A stretch of 64,000 nucleotides of DNA from Chryseobacterium arachidis (GTDB lineage Bacteria; Bacteroidota; Bacteroidia; Flavobacteriales; Weeksellaceae). Made by a program: the position numbers and the translations under genes. The notes under the pieces are model-generated. The model saw only the letters and a program-made list of their open reading frames with translations. It ran no database searches and had not been told where the DNA came from. The stretch is taken from NCBI RefSeq assembly GCF_900129245.1, contig NZ_FQUT01000016.1, positions 34,990-98,989 on the forward strand, given 5' to 3'. Numbering within the stretch: the first letter of the stretch is position 1; each line of letters begins with the position of its first letter. Positions 7,151 through 15,321 of this stretch are shown here, one piece after another.

Positions 7151-9757
7151 ATGAAAAAGAATATTTTATTCCTTTTGATAGTTTGTATTGTTGCTTCCTG
7201 CAGCACGAGAGTGAAAAAGCCGGAACAGCGATCAAAGTTTTTAAAAGGATTTACTACATACTACAACACTTTATTTAACGCAAAAGATGCTTTAAATAAC
7301 GAGTTTGAGACGAGGGATAAAGCACATAAGGACAATTTTTATGCGCCTTATATTCCTATTCTTACTTACGAAGATCAGCCCTTGGGAAGCGACCTTGGAC
7401 AGTCTGCCGCTTTTGCAGAAAACTCTATGAAAATGGCAGAAGTAAACAGACCAACTCAGAATAACAATGGGAGAGGAGGTCCTCCGGGAATGCCACCAGG
7501 AATGCCGGGAAACCCGATGTCCGGAGGAACAGGAACAGCGACGGGAGATCCCAATCAGCTCGAACAAAAAGGAGCTTCGGTACTTGAAATTGCAGAAGCA
7601 AAAGCTTTGAAAGCAATCAATAAATATTCCGTCATCAGACACGGTGAAGAGCAGAACAAACAGATTTTTGATGCATACATGATCCTTGCACAGGCGAGAA
7701 TTTACAGAGGGAAATCTCTGGAAGCACTTGATGCATTGAATTATGTATTCACCCACATGAAAGATGATAAAAGAATTCCTTTGGCAAGAATTTATCAGGG
7801 CCTGGCGTATGATCAGGTTAAAAATTATCATAAAGCGCACGAAATTTTCGAAAAACTAAAAGGAGATAAAGTATCCAAACAATATGCAAAATTACTGAGC
7901 ATCTATTATTCCGAATCACTGTTGGATGCAGGTAAAAAACCGGAAGCTGTAAAAGAGCTGGATCTTGCTTTTGAGTTGAATTCCAACAGAAAATTAAAGA
8001 GCAGAATTGCCTATCTGAGAGGTCAGGTTTTAGAAAATCTGAATCAGAATGAAAAAGCCAGAGAAAGCTTTATGGCCGCATATAAATATGCCAATGACTT
8101 TGAATTTGAAGTGAAATCTCAAATTGAAATAGCCAAAACATTCAACGGAAAAGGAGATTACAGCGGTGCAAGAAAATATCTGGAAGACATCAGTAAAAAA
8201 GGAACTTACGGCTCAAGAAAAAACGAATTCTACTATGCTTTGGGTCTTATGGCCAACAAAGCAGGGAAGAAAGAAGAGGCTCAGGAGTATTTCAGAAAAT
8301 CTCTGAAAGAAAAGGTTTCCGACGGGCAAATCCGCGGTCTGGCTTATTATGAGATCGGAAAAGGGTATCTGGATAAAAATGACTACATCGGAGCTGGAGC
8401 ATATTATGATTCTGCACTGGCGGTAATGACTTACGAGCCTTCAAAAGTACTTTTGGCAGATCAGTCGGTATACATCAAAAAGATCTCGAAAAACTATTAT
8501 TTAATCAAAAAAAATGACAGTATTCTGAATCTGGCTAAAATGTCTCCGGAGCAAAAAACAGACTTTTTCACAAAATATATCGCAAAACTTAAAGTAAAAG
8601 AAGAGAAAGAAGAGCTTGAAAGAAGACGAGCAGAAAGAGCAAAAGGCTTTGATACAGGAGATTATAGCTCAACTTCAATTTTTGCCAACAGTTCCAACTC
8701 CTTCGAAGATTTCGGGGTTGCCACCAAAGGCTTCTATTTCAGCAATACAGGTACGGTTTCCAAGGGAACTTCAACCTTTAAGCAAACCTGGGGAGAAAGA
8801 GCCTTAATTGACAACTGGCGTTTTTCTAAAAAAATGGCTACTATTGAGGACATGAAAAATGATGCTTTGGGAACAACTGCTGCACCGAATCCGAGACGTT
8901 TTGAACCTGCCTTTTACATCGAGCAGATTCCTACAGAAATTGCCAAGCTAGATCAATTGAAAAAAGACAGAGATACGGCATCTCTAGGGTTGGGTGTGAT
9001 GTATCAGAATTATTTCACCAATACCTCTTTAGCTACAAAAACTTTATATGACTTGGTGGATGTAAAACCTGAAGAAAAAGTAATGCTACAGGCATTGTAT
9101 GAGATTTTCGCTATGAATTATGAAAAAAATCCTCAGATTGCAGACAGAGCAAAACAAATTTTATTAACCGATTATCCGTATACTTCTTACGCCGAATTTG
9201 CAAGAAACCCGAAGAGCAGTACTTTCGTGAAATCTTCAGGAGATGTGGAAAATCAATATAAACAGGCATTTGCACTATACGAATCTGAAAAATTTGGCGA
9301 AAGTAAAGACATCATCGATAAAACAATCCAACAATACCCTAAAGATGCGCTGGTTCCCAAGTTATATTTGTTAAATGCATTTAATTCAGGAAAGGCGAGT
9401 GGGAAAGAGGTCATGATTCTTCAGCTGGAACAGATTGCATTAAATTACGGTAAAACTCCGGAAGGCGAAAAGGCCAAAGAAATGCTGAATTATCTGAAAA
9501 GCGACCTGAGCTTCCAGGCAACCGATAATAAAGGAAATGCGATACCACAAAGCCCCGTAAATACCGCTAATAATATTCCGCAACAGCCAAGCCAGTTTAA
9601 CGGAACCGGCACACCTCCGCAACCGGGAACTAACTTTATGAATAACAATCAGCAAAATCAACCCGCCAACGGTAACAGCAATAAAGCAAAAAAACAAAAA
9701 AATATGGGTCAGCAGCAGTTTCAACCAGCCGATATGGTTCCTGCAAAGCCACAGTAA
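7151..9757 (+). CDS. porW: TPR lipoprotein of the SprE/PorW type (type IX secretion accessory)
   Basis: An 868-residue lipoprotein: the signal peptide ends in a lipobox with Cys17 (VASC). The start of the mature part (RSKFLKGFTTYYNTLFNAKDAL) and the long array of tetratricopeptide helices (~140-450 and ~690-770) match the SprE/PorW family, which connects the type IX secretion motor to the outer-membrane translocon and is needed for gliding or secretion in Bacteroidota. Residues ~105-135 form a Gly/Pro/Met-rich insert, and the last ~110 residues are Gln/Asn/Pro-rich and probably disordered. It is monocistronic, with a terminator right behind it. No other T9SS gene is in the window. Confidence 0.75.
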   Translation: MKKNILFLLIVCIVASCSTRVKKPEQRSKFLKGFTTYYNTLFNAKDALNNEFETRDKAHKDNFYAPYIPILTYEDQPLGSDLGQSAAFAENSMKMAEVNRPTQNNNGRGGPPGMPPGMPGNPMSGGTGTATGDPNQLEQKGASVLEIAEAKALKAINKYSVIRHGEEQNKQIFDAYMILAQARIYRGKSLEALDALNYVFTHMKDDKRIPLARIYQGLAYDQVKNYHKAHEIFEKLKGDKVSKQYAKLLSIYYSESLLDAGKKPEAVKELDLAFELNSNRKLKSRIAYLRGQVLENLNQNEKARESFMAAYKYANDFEFEVKSQIEIAKTFNGKGDYSGARKYLEDISKKGTYGSRKNEFYYALGLMANKAGKKEEAQEYFRKSLKEKVSDGQIRGLAYYEIGKGYLDKNDYIGAGAYYDSALAVMTYEPSKVLLADQSVYIKKISKNYYLIKKNDSILNLAKMSPEQKTDFFTKYIAKLKVKEEKEELERRRAERAKGFDTGDYSSTSIFANSSNSFEDFGVATKGFYFSNTGTVSKGTSTFKQTWGERALIDNWRFSKKMATIEDMKNDALGTTAAPNPRRFEPAFYIEQIPTEIAKLDQLKKDRDTASLGLGVMYQNYFTNTSLATKTLYDLVDVKPEEKVMLQALYEIFAMNYEKNPQIADRAKQILLTDYPYTSYAEFARNPKSSTFVKSSGDVENQYKQAFALYESEKFGESKDIIDKTIQQYPKDALVPKLYLLNAFNSGKASGKEVMILQLEQIALNYGKTPEGEKAKEMLNYLKSDLSFQATDNKGNAIPQSPVNTANNIPQQPSQFNGTGTPPQPGTNFMNNNQQNQPANGNSNKAKKQKNMGQQQFQPADMVPAKPQ

Positions 9758-9761
9758 CAAT

Positions 9762-9795
9762 AAAAAAGCGAAGAATAGTTTCTTCGCTTTTTTTA
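9762..9795. terminator. Bidirectional terminator between porW and tsaB
   Basis: Stem AAGCGAAGAA / TTCTTCGCTT with a short loop, preceded by an A-run and followed by seven T residues, sits between two convergent genes. Confidence 0.8.
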
Positions 9796-9814
9796 TGATT
9801 TGAATAAATAGTTC

Positions 9815-10489
9815 TTAAGACTCTTTTTTCTTTACCCCGTGAAAATCTTTCAGATAAAAAGGTTCAAAATAAGCAATATCTTCAAACTCTTTTTTATCAA
9901 TCTTCTCAAGGCTTTTCTTGATTAAATATTGTGCAGAAGGATAAACCGTTTCATTAAAATCAGCATTGGGAAGCTGTAAAATATCCTTTGCTTTTCTTGC
10001 ACCGTCACCTACAAACAATACTTTTTTATCTCTAAATTCTTCAAAAGAATTCTCAGCTAAAATTTTAGCTTCCGTCTCAGAGATTTCATTTCCTTTCTCG
10101 CCGTCATAAACGGCCGTATAAACCTCCATTCTTCTTGCGTCGATCAAAGGGATAACAAAATCATAGTTTTGCTTTAAAAAAGGCTCTATCATGCTTTCTA
10201 GAGAATTTACCGCAATCAATGGAACTTTCAGTCCGTAGCAGAACCCTTTTGCCGAAGAAGCTCCGATTCTCAAACCGGTATAAGACCCTGGCCCTTTTCC
10301 TAAAGAAACGGCTTCAATATCTTTCATCGAAAGCCCGGCTCCTTCCAATGCCCATTCTACAAATGTGTGGAGACTTTCGGATTGTTTATAGTTTTCAGAA
10401 ACTTCTTCCGTTAGGCACAAAAGTTTTTCGCCATCAGAAATCGCTACCGAACAGTTTTTTGAAGAGGTTTCGAGATATAAAATTTTCAT
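9815..10489 (-). CDS. tsaB: tRNA threonylcarbamoyladenosine biosynthesis protein TsaB
   Basis: A 224-residue ASKHA-fold protein, partner and scaffold of TsaD in making the universal t6A37 modification of ANN-decoding tRNAs. The family signature GPGSYTGLRIG is at residues 66-76, and the N-terminus MKILYLETSS is the usual phosphate-1 loop strand. Length is normal. The other t6A genes are not in the window. A possible -7 box lies 33 bp upstream of the ATG. Confidence 0.92.
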   Translation of the reverse strand: MKILYLETSSKNCSVAISDGEKLLCLTEEVSENYKQSESLHTFVEWALEGAGLSMKDIEAVSLGKGPGSYTGLRIGASSAKGFCYGLKVPLIAVNSLESMIEPFLKQNYDFVIPLIDARRMEVYTAVYDGEKGNEISETEAKILAENSFEEFRDKKVLFVGDGARKAKDILQLPNADFNETVYPSAQYLIKKSLEKIDKKEFEDIAYFEPFYLKDFHGVKKKES

Positions 10490-10521
10490 TTTTTTATTTT
10501 AAAATTCCTTTGAATCTTATG

Positions 10522-10529
10522 CAAATTTA
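10522..10529 (-). promoter_or_regulatory. Possible -7 box of tsaB
   Basis: Minus-strand TAAATTTG fits TANNTTTG; there is no obvious TTG at the usual distance, and the upstream sequence is the 3' end of the next gene. Confidence 0.4.
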
Positions 10530-10545
10530 AGGCATTATTTTGAGA

Positions 10546-11295
10546 CTATTTTCTGTAAATCGTTCTCGGTTCTGCTTGTGCCGTCGGATAAATCGTCATA
10601 TCAGAAATACAGACATGCTTTGGAGCGTTCACGCAATAAGCGATAGAATCAGCAATATCTTCTGCTTTTAACGGTTCATACCCTGCGTAAACTGTCGAAG
10701 CTCTTTCGGTGTCGCCTTTAAATCTTACCATAGAAAAATCCGTTTCCACAGCTCCCGGCTGGATATTGGTAACTTTAATTCCGAATTCCGTCAATTCTAT
10801 TCTCATTCCTTCGGAAATGACGTCTACAGCCTTTTTGGTGGCACAATACACCACGCCATTAGCATACGTTTGTCTGGCAGCCACAGAACTGATATTTACA
10901 ATATGCCCGGAATTTCTTTCCTTCATTCCCGGAATAATCATTTTAGAAACATACAGAAGTCCTTTTACATTTCCGTCGATCATAGAATCCCAATCATCTG
11001 TTTTTCCCGAAGAAAGAGGATCTAGACCATGGGCATTTCCTGCATTGTTAACCAATACATCAATATTCTTCCATTCTTCCGGAAGAGAATTTATGGCAGT
11101 TTCCACTTCTTCTAAATTTCGGACATCAAATTTTAAACTAAAAACTTCGGTATATTGAGAAAGTTCATTTTTTACAGATTCCAATACTTCAGATCTTCTT
11201 CCACAAATAATAATTCTGTTTCCTTGCTTTGCAAAAAGCTCTGCTGTAGCTTTTCCAATTCCTGATGTTGCTCCGGTTACTAATATTGTTTTCAT
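10546..11295 (-). CDS. SDR family NAD(P)-dependent oxidoreductase (YdfG-like)
   Basis: A 249-residue classical short-chain dehydrogenase. The cofactor loop GATSGIG is at residues 8-14, NNAG at 83-86, and the catalytic Ser136/137, Tyr150 and Lys154 (YCATK) are in place. The overall pattern, including IPGMKERNSGHIVNISSVAARQ, resembles the E. coli YdfG group, which oxidises L-allo-threonine and 3-hydroxy acids and reduces malonic semialdehyde, but substrate cannot be fixed from sequence. It stands alone between tsaB and a disrupted membrane-protein gene. Confidence 0.88.
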   Translation of the reverse strand: MKTILVTGATSGIGKATAELFAKQGNRIIICGRRSEVLESVKNELSQYTEVFSLKFDVRNLEEVETAINSLPEEWKNIDVLVNNAGNAHGLDPLSSGKTDDWDSMIDGNVKGLLYVSKMIIPGMKERNSGHIVNISSVAARQTYANGVVYCATKKAVDVISEGMRIELTEFGIKVTNIQPGAVETDFSMVRFKGDTERASTVYAGYEPLKAEDIADSIAYCVNAPKHVCISDMTIYPTAQAEPRTIYRK

Positions 11296-11319
11296 TATTT
11301 ACTTTTAATTATTGATTGA

Positions 11320-11394
11320 TTACTTTTTCATTTTTCTTTTCATCATATATTTATAAATCCAGAATTCTACCCACGGAATCAACATGAGAAGTCC
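11320..11394 (-). pseudogene. In-frame continuation of the upstream gene beyond an amber stop
   Basis: Directly after the TAG at 11395-11397 the same frame stays open for 24 further codons to a TAA at 11320-11322. It encodes GLLMLIPWVEFWIYKYMMK and a lysine-rich end: a hydrophobic stretch followed by positive charge, exactly what would finish the transmembrane helix begun before the stop. Single-base reversion (for example CAG to TAG) would explain it. Confidence 0.65.
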
Positions 11395-12135
11395 CTAGAT
11401 TACCAAAATTCCTTTTACAAAAGTTTTAAATTGAGATTTTAAAACCATTAAAAAAAGATTCTGAATTTTCTCAACAATAGATTTTTCAAGATTTTCAGGA
11501 TTTAACTGTAGTAATTGCTGACTTACTTTATCAAATTCTTTGTAAGAAAGATCTTTTGTAATATCAACGTGAGGAATTGAATTTAGTGCACCATATAAAA
11601 CCAAAGTATGAATCCTATCACCATATTTATCTGCAAAAGCAGAAGCCAACCAGTTTTTAGGTCGATCTAATGCAACATATTTTGTATTGTAAACTTTAAC
11701 TACATCTACAAACCGAATTTTTGCATTCTTATTCTTCTGTTCTAGATCGGAGAAGATAAATTCAAGAGTTGTAATGAATTTGGTTTTAGATAGTGTATCT
11801 CTAAAAATATACTGTGAACCTGAATTGTAAACCTGTTCTGAAATACTATAACTGTCTTGCTTAAATGCCTGATAAACACCTACGAACATTCCCATTTTTA
11901 CAGAAAAGATGATATTGATAAAAATAATAAACGGAATGTAAAGTTTAACCAGCCAGTTGTAATACTTATATTCTCTGGATGTGACTTTAAATTTTCTTAA
12001 ACTAAAAATTAAGATGAAGTTTACGACAAATCCGATAACTAAAAAAATAGTCGAATAACTGATTATCTTTAAAGGATAATTTTTTACTACATATAATACA
12101 ACAGAATAAATTGTTCCCCAGTCTATGTTTTGCAT
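11395..12135 (-). CDS. Hypothetical membrane protein, apparently truncated by an amber codon
   Basis: Function unknown. The 246-residue frame has membrane helices at ~20-50 and ~65-90, then a soluble portion with FVDVVKVYNTKYVALDRPKNW, and ends in VKGILVI, the first turn of what looks like another membrane helix. The stop is TAG, rare in this window, and the frame continues in register for 24 codons with helix-like sequence, so the natural protein is probably about 270 residues. Start: the ATG at 12135 lies 2 bp after the yraN stop; a TTG two codons earlier is less likely. Probably co-transcribed with yraN. Confidence 0.7.
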   Translation of the reverse strand: MQNIDWGTIYSVVLYVVKNYPLKIISYSTIFLVIGFVVNFILIFSLRKFKVTSREYKYYNWLVKLYIPFIIFINIIFSVKMGMFVGVYQAFKQDSYSISEQVYNSGSQYIFRDTLSKTKFITTLEFIFSDLEQKNKNAKIRFVDVVKVYNTKYVALDRPKNWLASAFADKYGDRIHTLVLYGALNSIPHVDITKDLSYKEFDKVSQQLLQLNPENLEKSIVEKIQNLFLMVLKSQFKTFVKGILVI

Positions 12136-12137
12136 AA

Positions 12138-12509
12138 TCAATTGGCATCAAATGCTTCGAAAGCATTGGTTATATGTTCGACAATCAGATTCTTTTTTTC
12201 GTCGGGCAGAACAGTGATAATATCAAATCTTACTTCCAGATTTTTATTGAATTCTTCCAGATAATAATTCGCAGCGGAAACTATTAGTTTAATCTTCGTT
12301 TTAGTAACTGCCTCCTGCGGCAACATAAAAGCATCGGTGGATCTCGCCTTCACTTCTGTAACAATAATTAAATTATCCTTTTCAGCAATAATATCGATTT
12401 CTGCCTTTTGAAACCGAAAGTTTCTTACTAGAATTTTATAGCCATTTTTCTGTAAATATTCAACTGCTAAATCTTCTGCTTTTTTGCCGAAATCGTTGTG
12501 CTGTGCCAT
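12138..12509 (-). CDS. YraN family (UPF0102) endonuclease-like protein
   Basis: A 123-residue protein of the YraN/UPF0102 family, which has a restriction-endonuclease-like fold. Features are the N-terminal GKKAEDLAVEYLQKNGYKIL (~8-27), NFRFQKAEIDIIAEKDN (~30-46, holding the acidic residues of a PD-(D/E)xK-like site) and VTEVKARS (~50-57). The cellular role is unsettled; roles in DNA processing have been proposed for the family. Length is normal. Confidence 0.9.
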   Translation of the reverse strand: MAQHNDFGKKAEDLAVEYLQKNGYKILVRNFRFQKAEIDIIAEKDNLIIVTEVKARSTDAFMLPQEAVTKTKIKLIVSAANYYLEEFNKNLEVRFDIITVLPDEKKNLIVEHITNAFEAFDAN

Positions 12510-12559
12510 ATTTGTGTCTGAGTGTTTGAGTTCCTTTTGCTTAATAAAGTCGATTAGTT

Positions 12560-12975
12560 TTAAACTAACTTTTTATAAACATCATCCAGCCATTCTGTAA
12601 TATCTTCATGAAATGTTCCAAACAACAATTCTTGATCCGTTTTTAAGAATTCCTTCCTGAAAATATACGGACTCACATTAATCCAATATTTATTTCCATT
12701 TCTGTGAAAATGGTAATTTTCATGTCTTATATCTAAAGGAGTATATTCTTTTTTCTTCTCTTCTGTTAGTTCCGGATAAAAAGTCTTAAGCTCAAAATTA
12801 GGAAAAGAAAGTAAAGTTTAGGATCTTCAATATCAAAAATATCTCCTTCTTGATATTTTTGATACCAATTTAAAATTAACTGATAACTGAAATCATCATA
12901 AATCTCTAATTGCATTCTTCGAATTTCATCATACAATCCTGGTGAGAAATTATATTCAACGAGTAAATTTTTCAC
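12560..12975 (-). pseudogene. Frameshifted hypothetical gene (about 138 codons when repaired)
   Basis: The ATG at 12975 opens a frame of 69 codons that runs into hydrophobic nonsense after DIEDPKL. Just there, near the T-run at 12817-12819 (AAA on the coding strand), the -1 frame becomes open and continues to a TAA at 12560-12562. That second part reads as a normal soluble sequence (TFYPELTEEKKKEYTPLD, YWINVSPYIFRKEF, EDITEWLDDVYKKLV). Loss of one A in a short A-run restores one continuous protein. I do not recognise the family. It starts 2 bp after the stop of the LD-carboxypeptidase gene and so is probably its operon partner. Confidence 0.75.
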
Positions 12976-12977
12976 TT

Positions 12978-13907
12978 TTAAAATTCAATCTTAACCTTAT
13001 CCTTAATCTCTAATTTCAAATTTCCACCAATAATCAAAGGTCGGTTGTCTTTGATGTGGCCATTGGGGAAACCAAAAACTACTGGAAAATTATATTTTGC
13101 AATTCGTTCCGAAATTAATTTATAAGCGAATTCGTCGAAGCTTTCTTCATACTGCTTATTCTCTTTTTCATCACCCATATTCGTCATTCCTCCAATAATT
13201 AATCCAGAAATTTTATTGAAAACTCCGGCCAGTTCCAGACTCATGATCATTCGGTCAAGTGCATAAAAATTTTCACCAATATCTTCAATAAATAGAATTT
13301 TATCCTTGAAATCAAAGGAATATTTCGTTCCCAGAAGTGCATAAACAAGGGCTAAATTTCCTCCAATCAATTCTCCCTCAGTATTTCCCTGTTTATTAAA
13401 CTGATGCGATTTAAGGCTGTATTTGAGAGCTTTGCCTTTTAAAACATCAAAAATCAAATCATAACTTTCTTCGGTGACTCCAAAACTTGAAGTTTTAATC
13501 GTTTGCCCATGAATCGAAGCAAATCCTTTTTTCAATAAAAAACTCTGAATAACCGTGTTATCAGAATAACCAATATACCATTTTGGATTTTTAGTGAAAT
13601 TTTTAAGATTGAGATCCTGAATCAAATGCTGGCAGCCGTAGCCACCTCTGGACGCCCAAACTGCAGAAATTTCGTTGTCATTTAAAGCCCAGTTGATGTC
13701 TTTTATTCTTTCCTGTTCTGTTCCGGCATAATTGTAGCCGTTTGAAAATTTGGTGTAAAGATGCTCGCCCAAGACGGGTTCGTATCCTTTACTTTTAATC
13801 ATTTCAATTCCTTTCGCCAGTTGGGAAGTTTCTACAGCTCCGGCAGGGGAAATTACAGCTATTTTATCCCCTGTTTTCAGGGATTTCGGAAAGATAATTT
13901 TTGTCAT
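12978..13907 (-). CDS. LD-carboxypeptidase (muramoyltetrapeptide carboxypeptidase, S66)
   Basis: A 309-residue serine peptidase of the LdcA/MccF family that removes the terminal D-Ala from murein tetrapeptides in cell-wall recycling, in the cytoplasm. Motifs: KTGDKIAVISPAG at the N-terminus, AVWASRGGYGCQHL (~99-112) before the active site, the IGYSDNT nucleophile loop (~133-139, Ser at YSD), IHGQT (~153), FIEDIGE (~216-222, Glu) and GFPNGHIKDNRP (~284-295, His). All elements of the Ser-Glu-His triad are seen. Its ATG overlaps the end of the LysE-type gene by 4 bp. Confidence 0.93.
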   Translation of the reverse strand: MTKIIFPKSLKTGDKIAVISPAGAVETSQLAKGIEMIKSKGYEPVLGEHLYTKFSNGYNYAGTEQERIKDINWALNDNEISAVWASRGGYGCQHLIQDLNLKNFTKNPKWYIGYSDNTVIQSFLLKKGFASIHGQTIKTSSFGVTEESYDLIFDVLKGKALKYSLKSHQFNKQGNTEGELIGGNLALVYALLGTKYSFDFKDKILFIEDIGENFYALDRMIMSLELAGVFNKISGLIIGGMTNMGDEKENKQYEESFDEFAYKLISERIAKYNFPVVFGFPNGHIKDNRPLIIGGNLKLEIKDKVKIEF

Positions 13908-14590
13908 TCGGTCTTTTTGTATTTTACTTCTTTTTTCTCTGCTTCTTCCAGGCGTTTATCAAATTGATTAAACATTTTAAAACTTTGTAAAAAGATAAAG
14001 AAACTGAATATGATAAGAACTACTCCTACACCTTTTCTGATATTGTTTGCCAGTTTTTGGGTAAGTTTATAATGAAATTGTTTTGCCAGAAAAATTTTAG
14101 CCAAATCGATCAAGAGATAGGTTGCAATAACGATTGCCAGATACAGGATCAGGGTATCTGTATTAGGGTATTGGTTTCGTACTCCAATTACTGTAACCAG
14201 CCAAAAAAGGATAACACCCACGTTCAGAATATTTAAAAGAAAACCATTAAGAAATGTTTTAAAATAATTCTGACTGATAATTTTTTCTTCTCCCGGCAAA
14301 TGCATTTTGGTCTTTGTAACCATCATAATAATTCCGTAAACGAGAATAAGTATGGAAGTAATTCTATAAAAACCGGGATGTTTGTCGATTAATTCAACAA
14401 TATCTGCACTTGCATAGTAGGCTGCAATAATGCATAATAAATCTGCCGTAATAACACCAAAATCCAGCGATAGGGCGTGTTTAGGACCTCTTGTAAAACT
14501 AGTTTCGATTAACAGAAAAAAAATAGGGCCAATAAAAACCAGGCTCAGCATAAAGCCCAGACCAATGGCCGATAATACAAGTTCAAACAT
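13904..14590 (-). CDS. LysE/RhtB family exporter-like membrane protein
   Basis: A 228-residue protein with about six membrane helices. The N-terminus, with GLGFMLSLVFIGPIFFLLIETSFTRGPKHALSLD, matches the LysE/RhtB amino-acid exporter superfamily, in which the early GPxF/GP motif is conserved. Substrate unknown. The charged C-terminal end (KRLEEAEKKEVKYKKTE) is cytoplasmic. The stop overlaps the next gene's start by 4 bp, and a well-formed promoter lies upstream. Confidence 0.85.
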   Translation of the reverse strand: MFELVLSAIGLGFMLSLVFIGPIFFLLIETSFTRGPKHALSLDFGVITADLLCIIAAYYASADIVELIDKHPGFYRITSILILVYGIIMMVTKTKMHLPGEEKIISQNYFKTFLNGFLLNILNVGVILFWLVTVIGVRNQYPNTDTLILYLAIVIATYLLIDLAKIFLAKQFHYKLTQKLANNIRKGVGVVLIIFSFFIFLQSFKMFNQFDKRLEEAEKKEVKYKKTE

Positions 14591-14633
14591 TTACATGGTG
14601 TTAAAAATGAAAAAAATTTCACTTCATTGAATA

Positions 14634-14664
14634 CAAAGTTAGCTTTTATGTTTTAAAAAATCAA
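14634..14664 (-). promoter_or_regulatory. Promoter of the LysE-LD-carboxypeptidase operon
   Basis: Minus-strand TTG (14662-14664), 20 bp spacer, TAACTTTG (14634-14641): a full match to TTG-N17-23-TANNTTTG, 43 bp before the start codon. Confidence 0.65.
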
Positions 14665-14731
14665 AAAGAAAATTGATGTTGTACAGCAGATTGTAATTTA
14701 TTGTTTCCATGTAAAAATCATTATTAGAGAT

Positions 14732-14756
14732 AAAAAAAACCGCCATTTAAGCGGTT
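14732..14756 (-). terminator. Intrinsic terminator after the 14.8-15.3 kb gene
   Basis: On the minus strand AACCGC / GCGGTT arms around a 7-base loop are followed by a run of seven T, about 50 bp downstream of the stop codon at 14809. Confidence 0.75.
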
Positions 14757-14808
14757 ATTATTAAGTATATTTTGAACTTTATCTAACAATTTTGAAATCT
14801 AGTCATTA

Positions 14809-15321
14809 TTAATTTTCCTCACAATTTTTGTTATAAATAAATTTAAAGTCTTTTCTGACTTTTAAACCAAATACACCTCTTTCAAAAGTATAAATAATTT
14901 GATTGTTACCCCACATTCTTTTATAATCAATAAAAAAACTTCTTGTCATATAGGAATATTCATAGGCATTTCCACTTAAATATATATAAGTTGTTTTCCC
15001 TTTTTGATGGCTATTTCTTCCTCCAACTTCTGCGATCATATTTGTAAAGCAATAAGTTTCTTTAATAGGATTCATGCTCGTTATATAATTAATCAAGAAA
15101 AAGGCATTAATTATCATTGGAAAGGTAATTCCAAAAAAATAATTTTTGCCTAAACTTCCTATTTTAAGGATATTCTTGTTAATTAAATTATTACTTATAA
15201 TACAAAGAACAATGATCACCGCAACAAACAAGTAAAAATTAATTACCGTCTTGAATATTATAAAGAAAACCAAGACAACATTCAGCATACTAAAAACAAT
15301 ACACTTATCAATTTTAGTCAT
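14809..15321 (-). CDS. Hypothetical membrane protein
   Basis: Not recognised. The 170-residue product has two to three membrane helices at ~8-45 and one near 60-80, then a soluble C-terminal part with GRNSHQKGKTTYIYLSGN (~104-121) and a beta-rich end. Its ATG overlaps the rnr stop codon by one base, so it is probably translated from the rnr message. Nothing indicates a function in RNA decay beyond this position. Confidence 0.65.
   Translation of the reverse strand: MTKIDKCIVFSMLNVVLVFFIIFKTVINFYLFVAVIIVLCIISNNLINKNILKIGSLGKNYFFGITFPMIINAFFLINYITSMNPIKETYCFTNMIAEVGGRNSHQKGKTTYIYLSGNAYEYSYMTRSFFIDYKRMWGNNQIIYTFERGVFGLKVRKDFKFIYNKNCEEN

Noticed and set aside
7292..7840. A 182-codon open frame on the minus strand inside porW
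   Set aside because: It is antisense to a clearly coding lipoprotein gene, has odd composition and no recognisable motifs; a frame shadow.
10709..11158. A 149-codon plus-strand frame opposite the SDR gene
   Set aside because: Mirror of a well-supported coding gene with intact catalytic residues.
12810..12825. Programmed -1 frameshifting as the explanation of the 12.6-kb gene
   Set aside because: No X-XXY-YYZ heptamer or downstream stem is evident at the junction; a one-base loss in an A-run is simpler.
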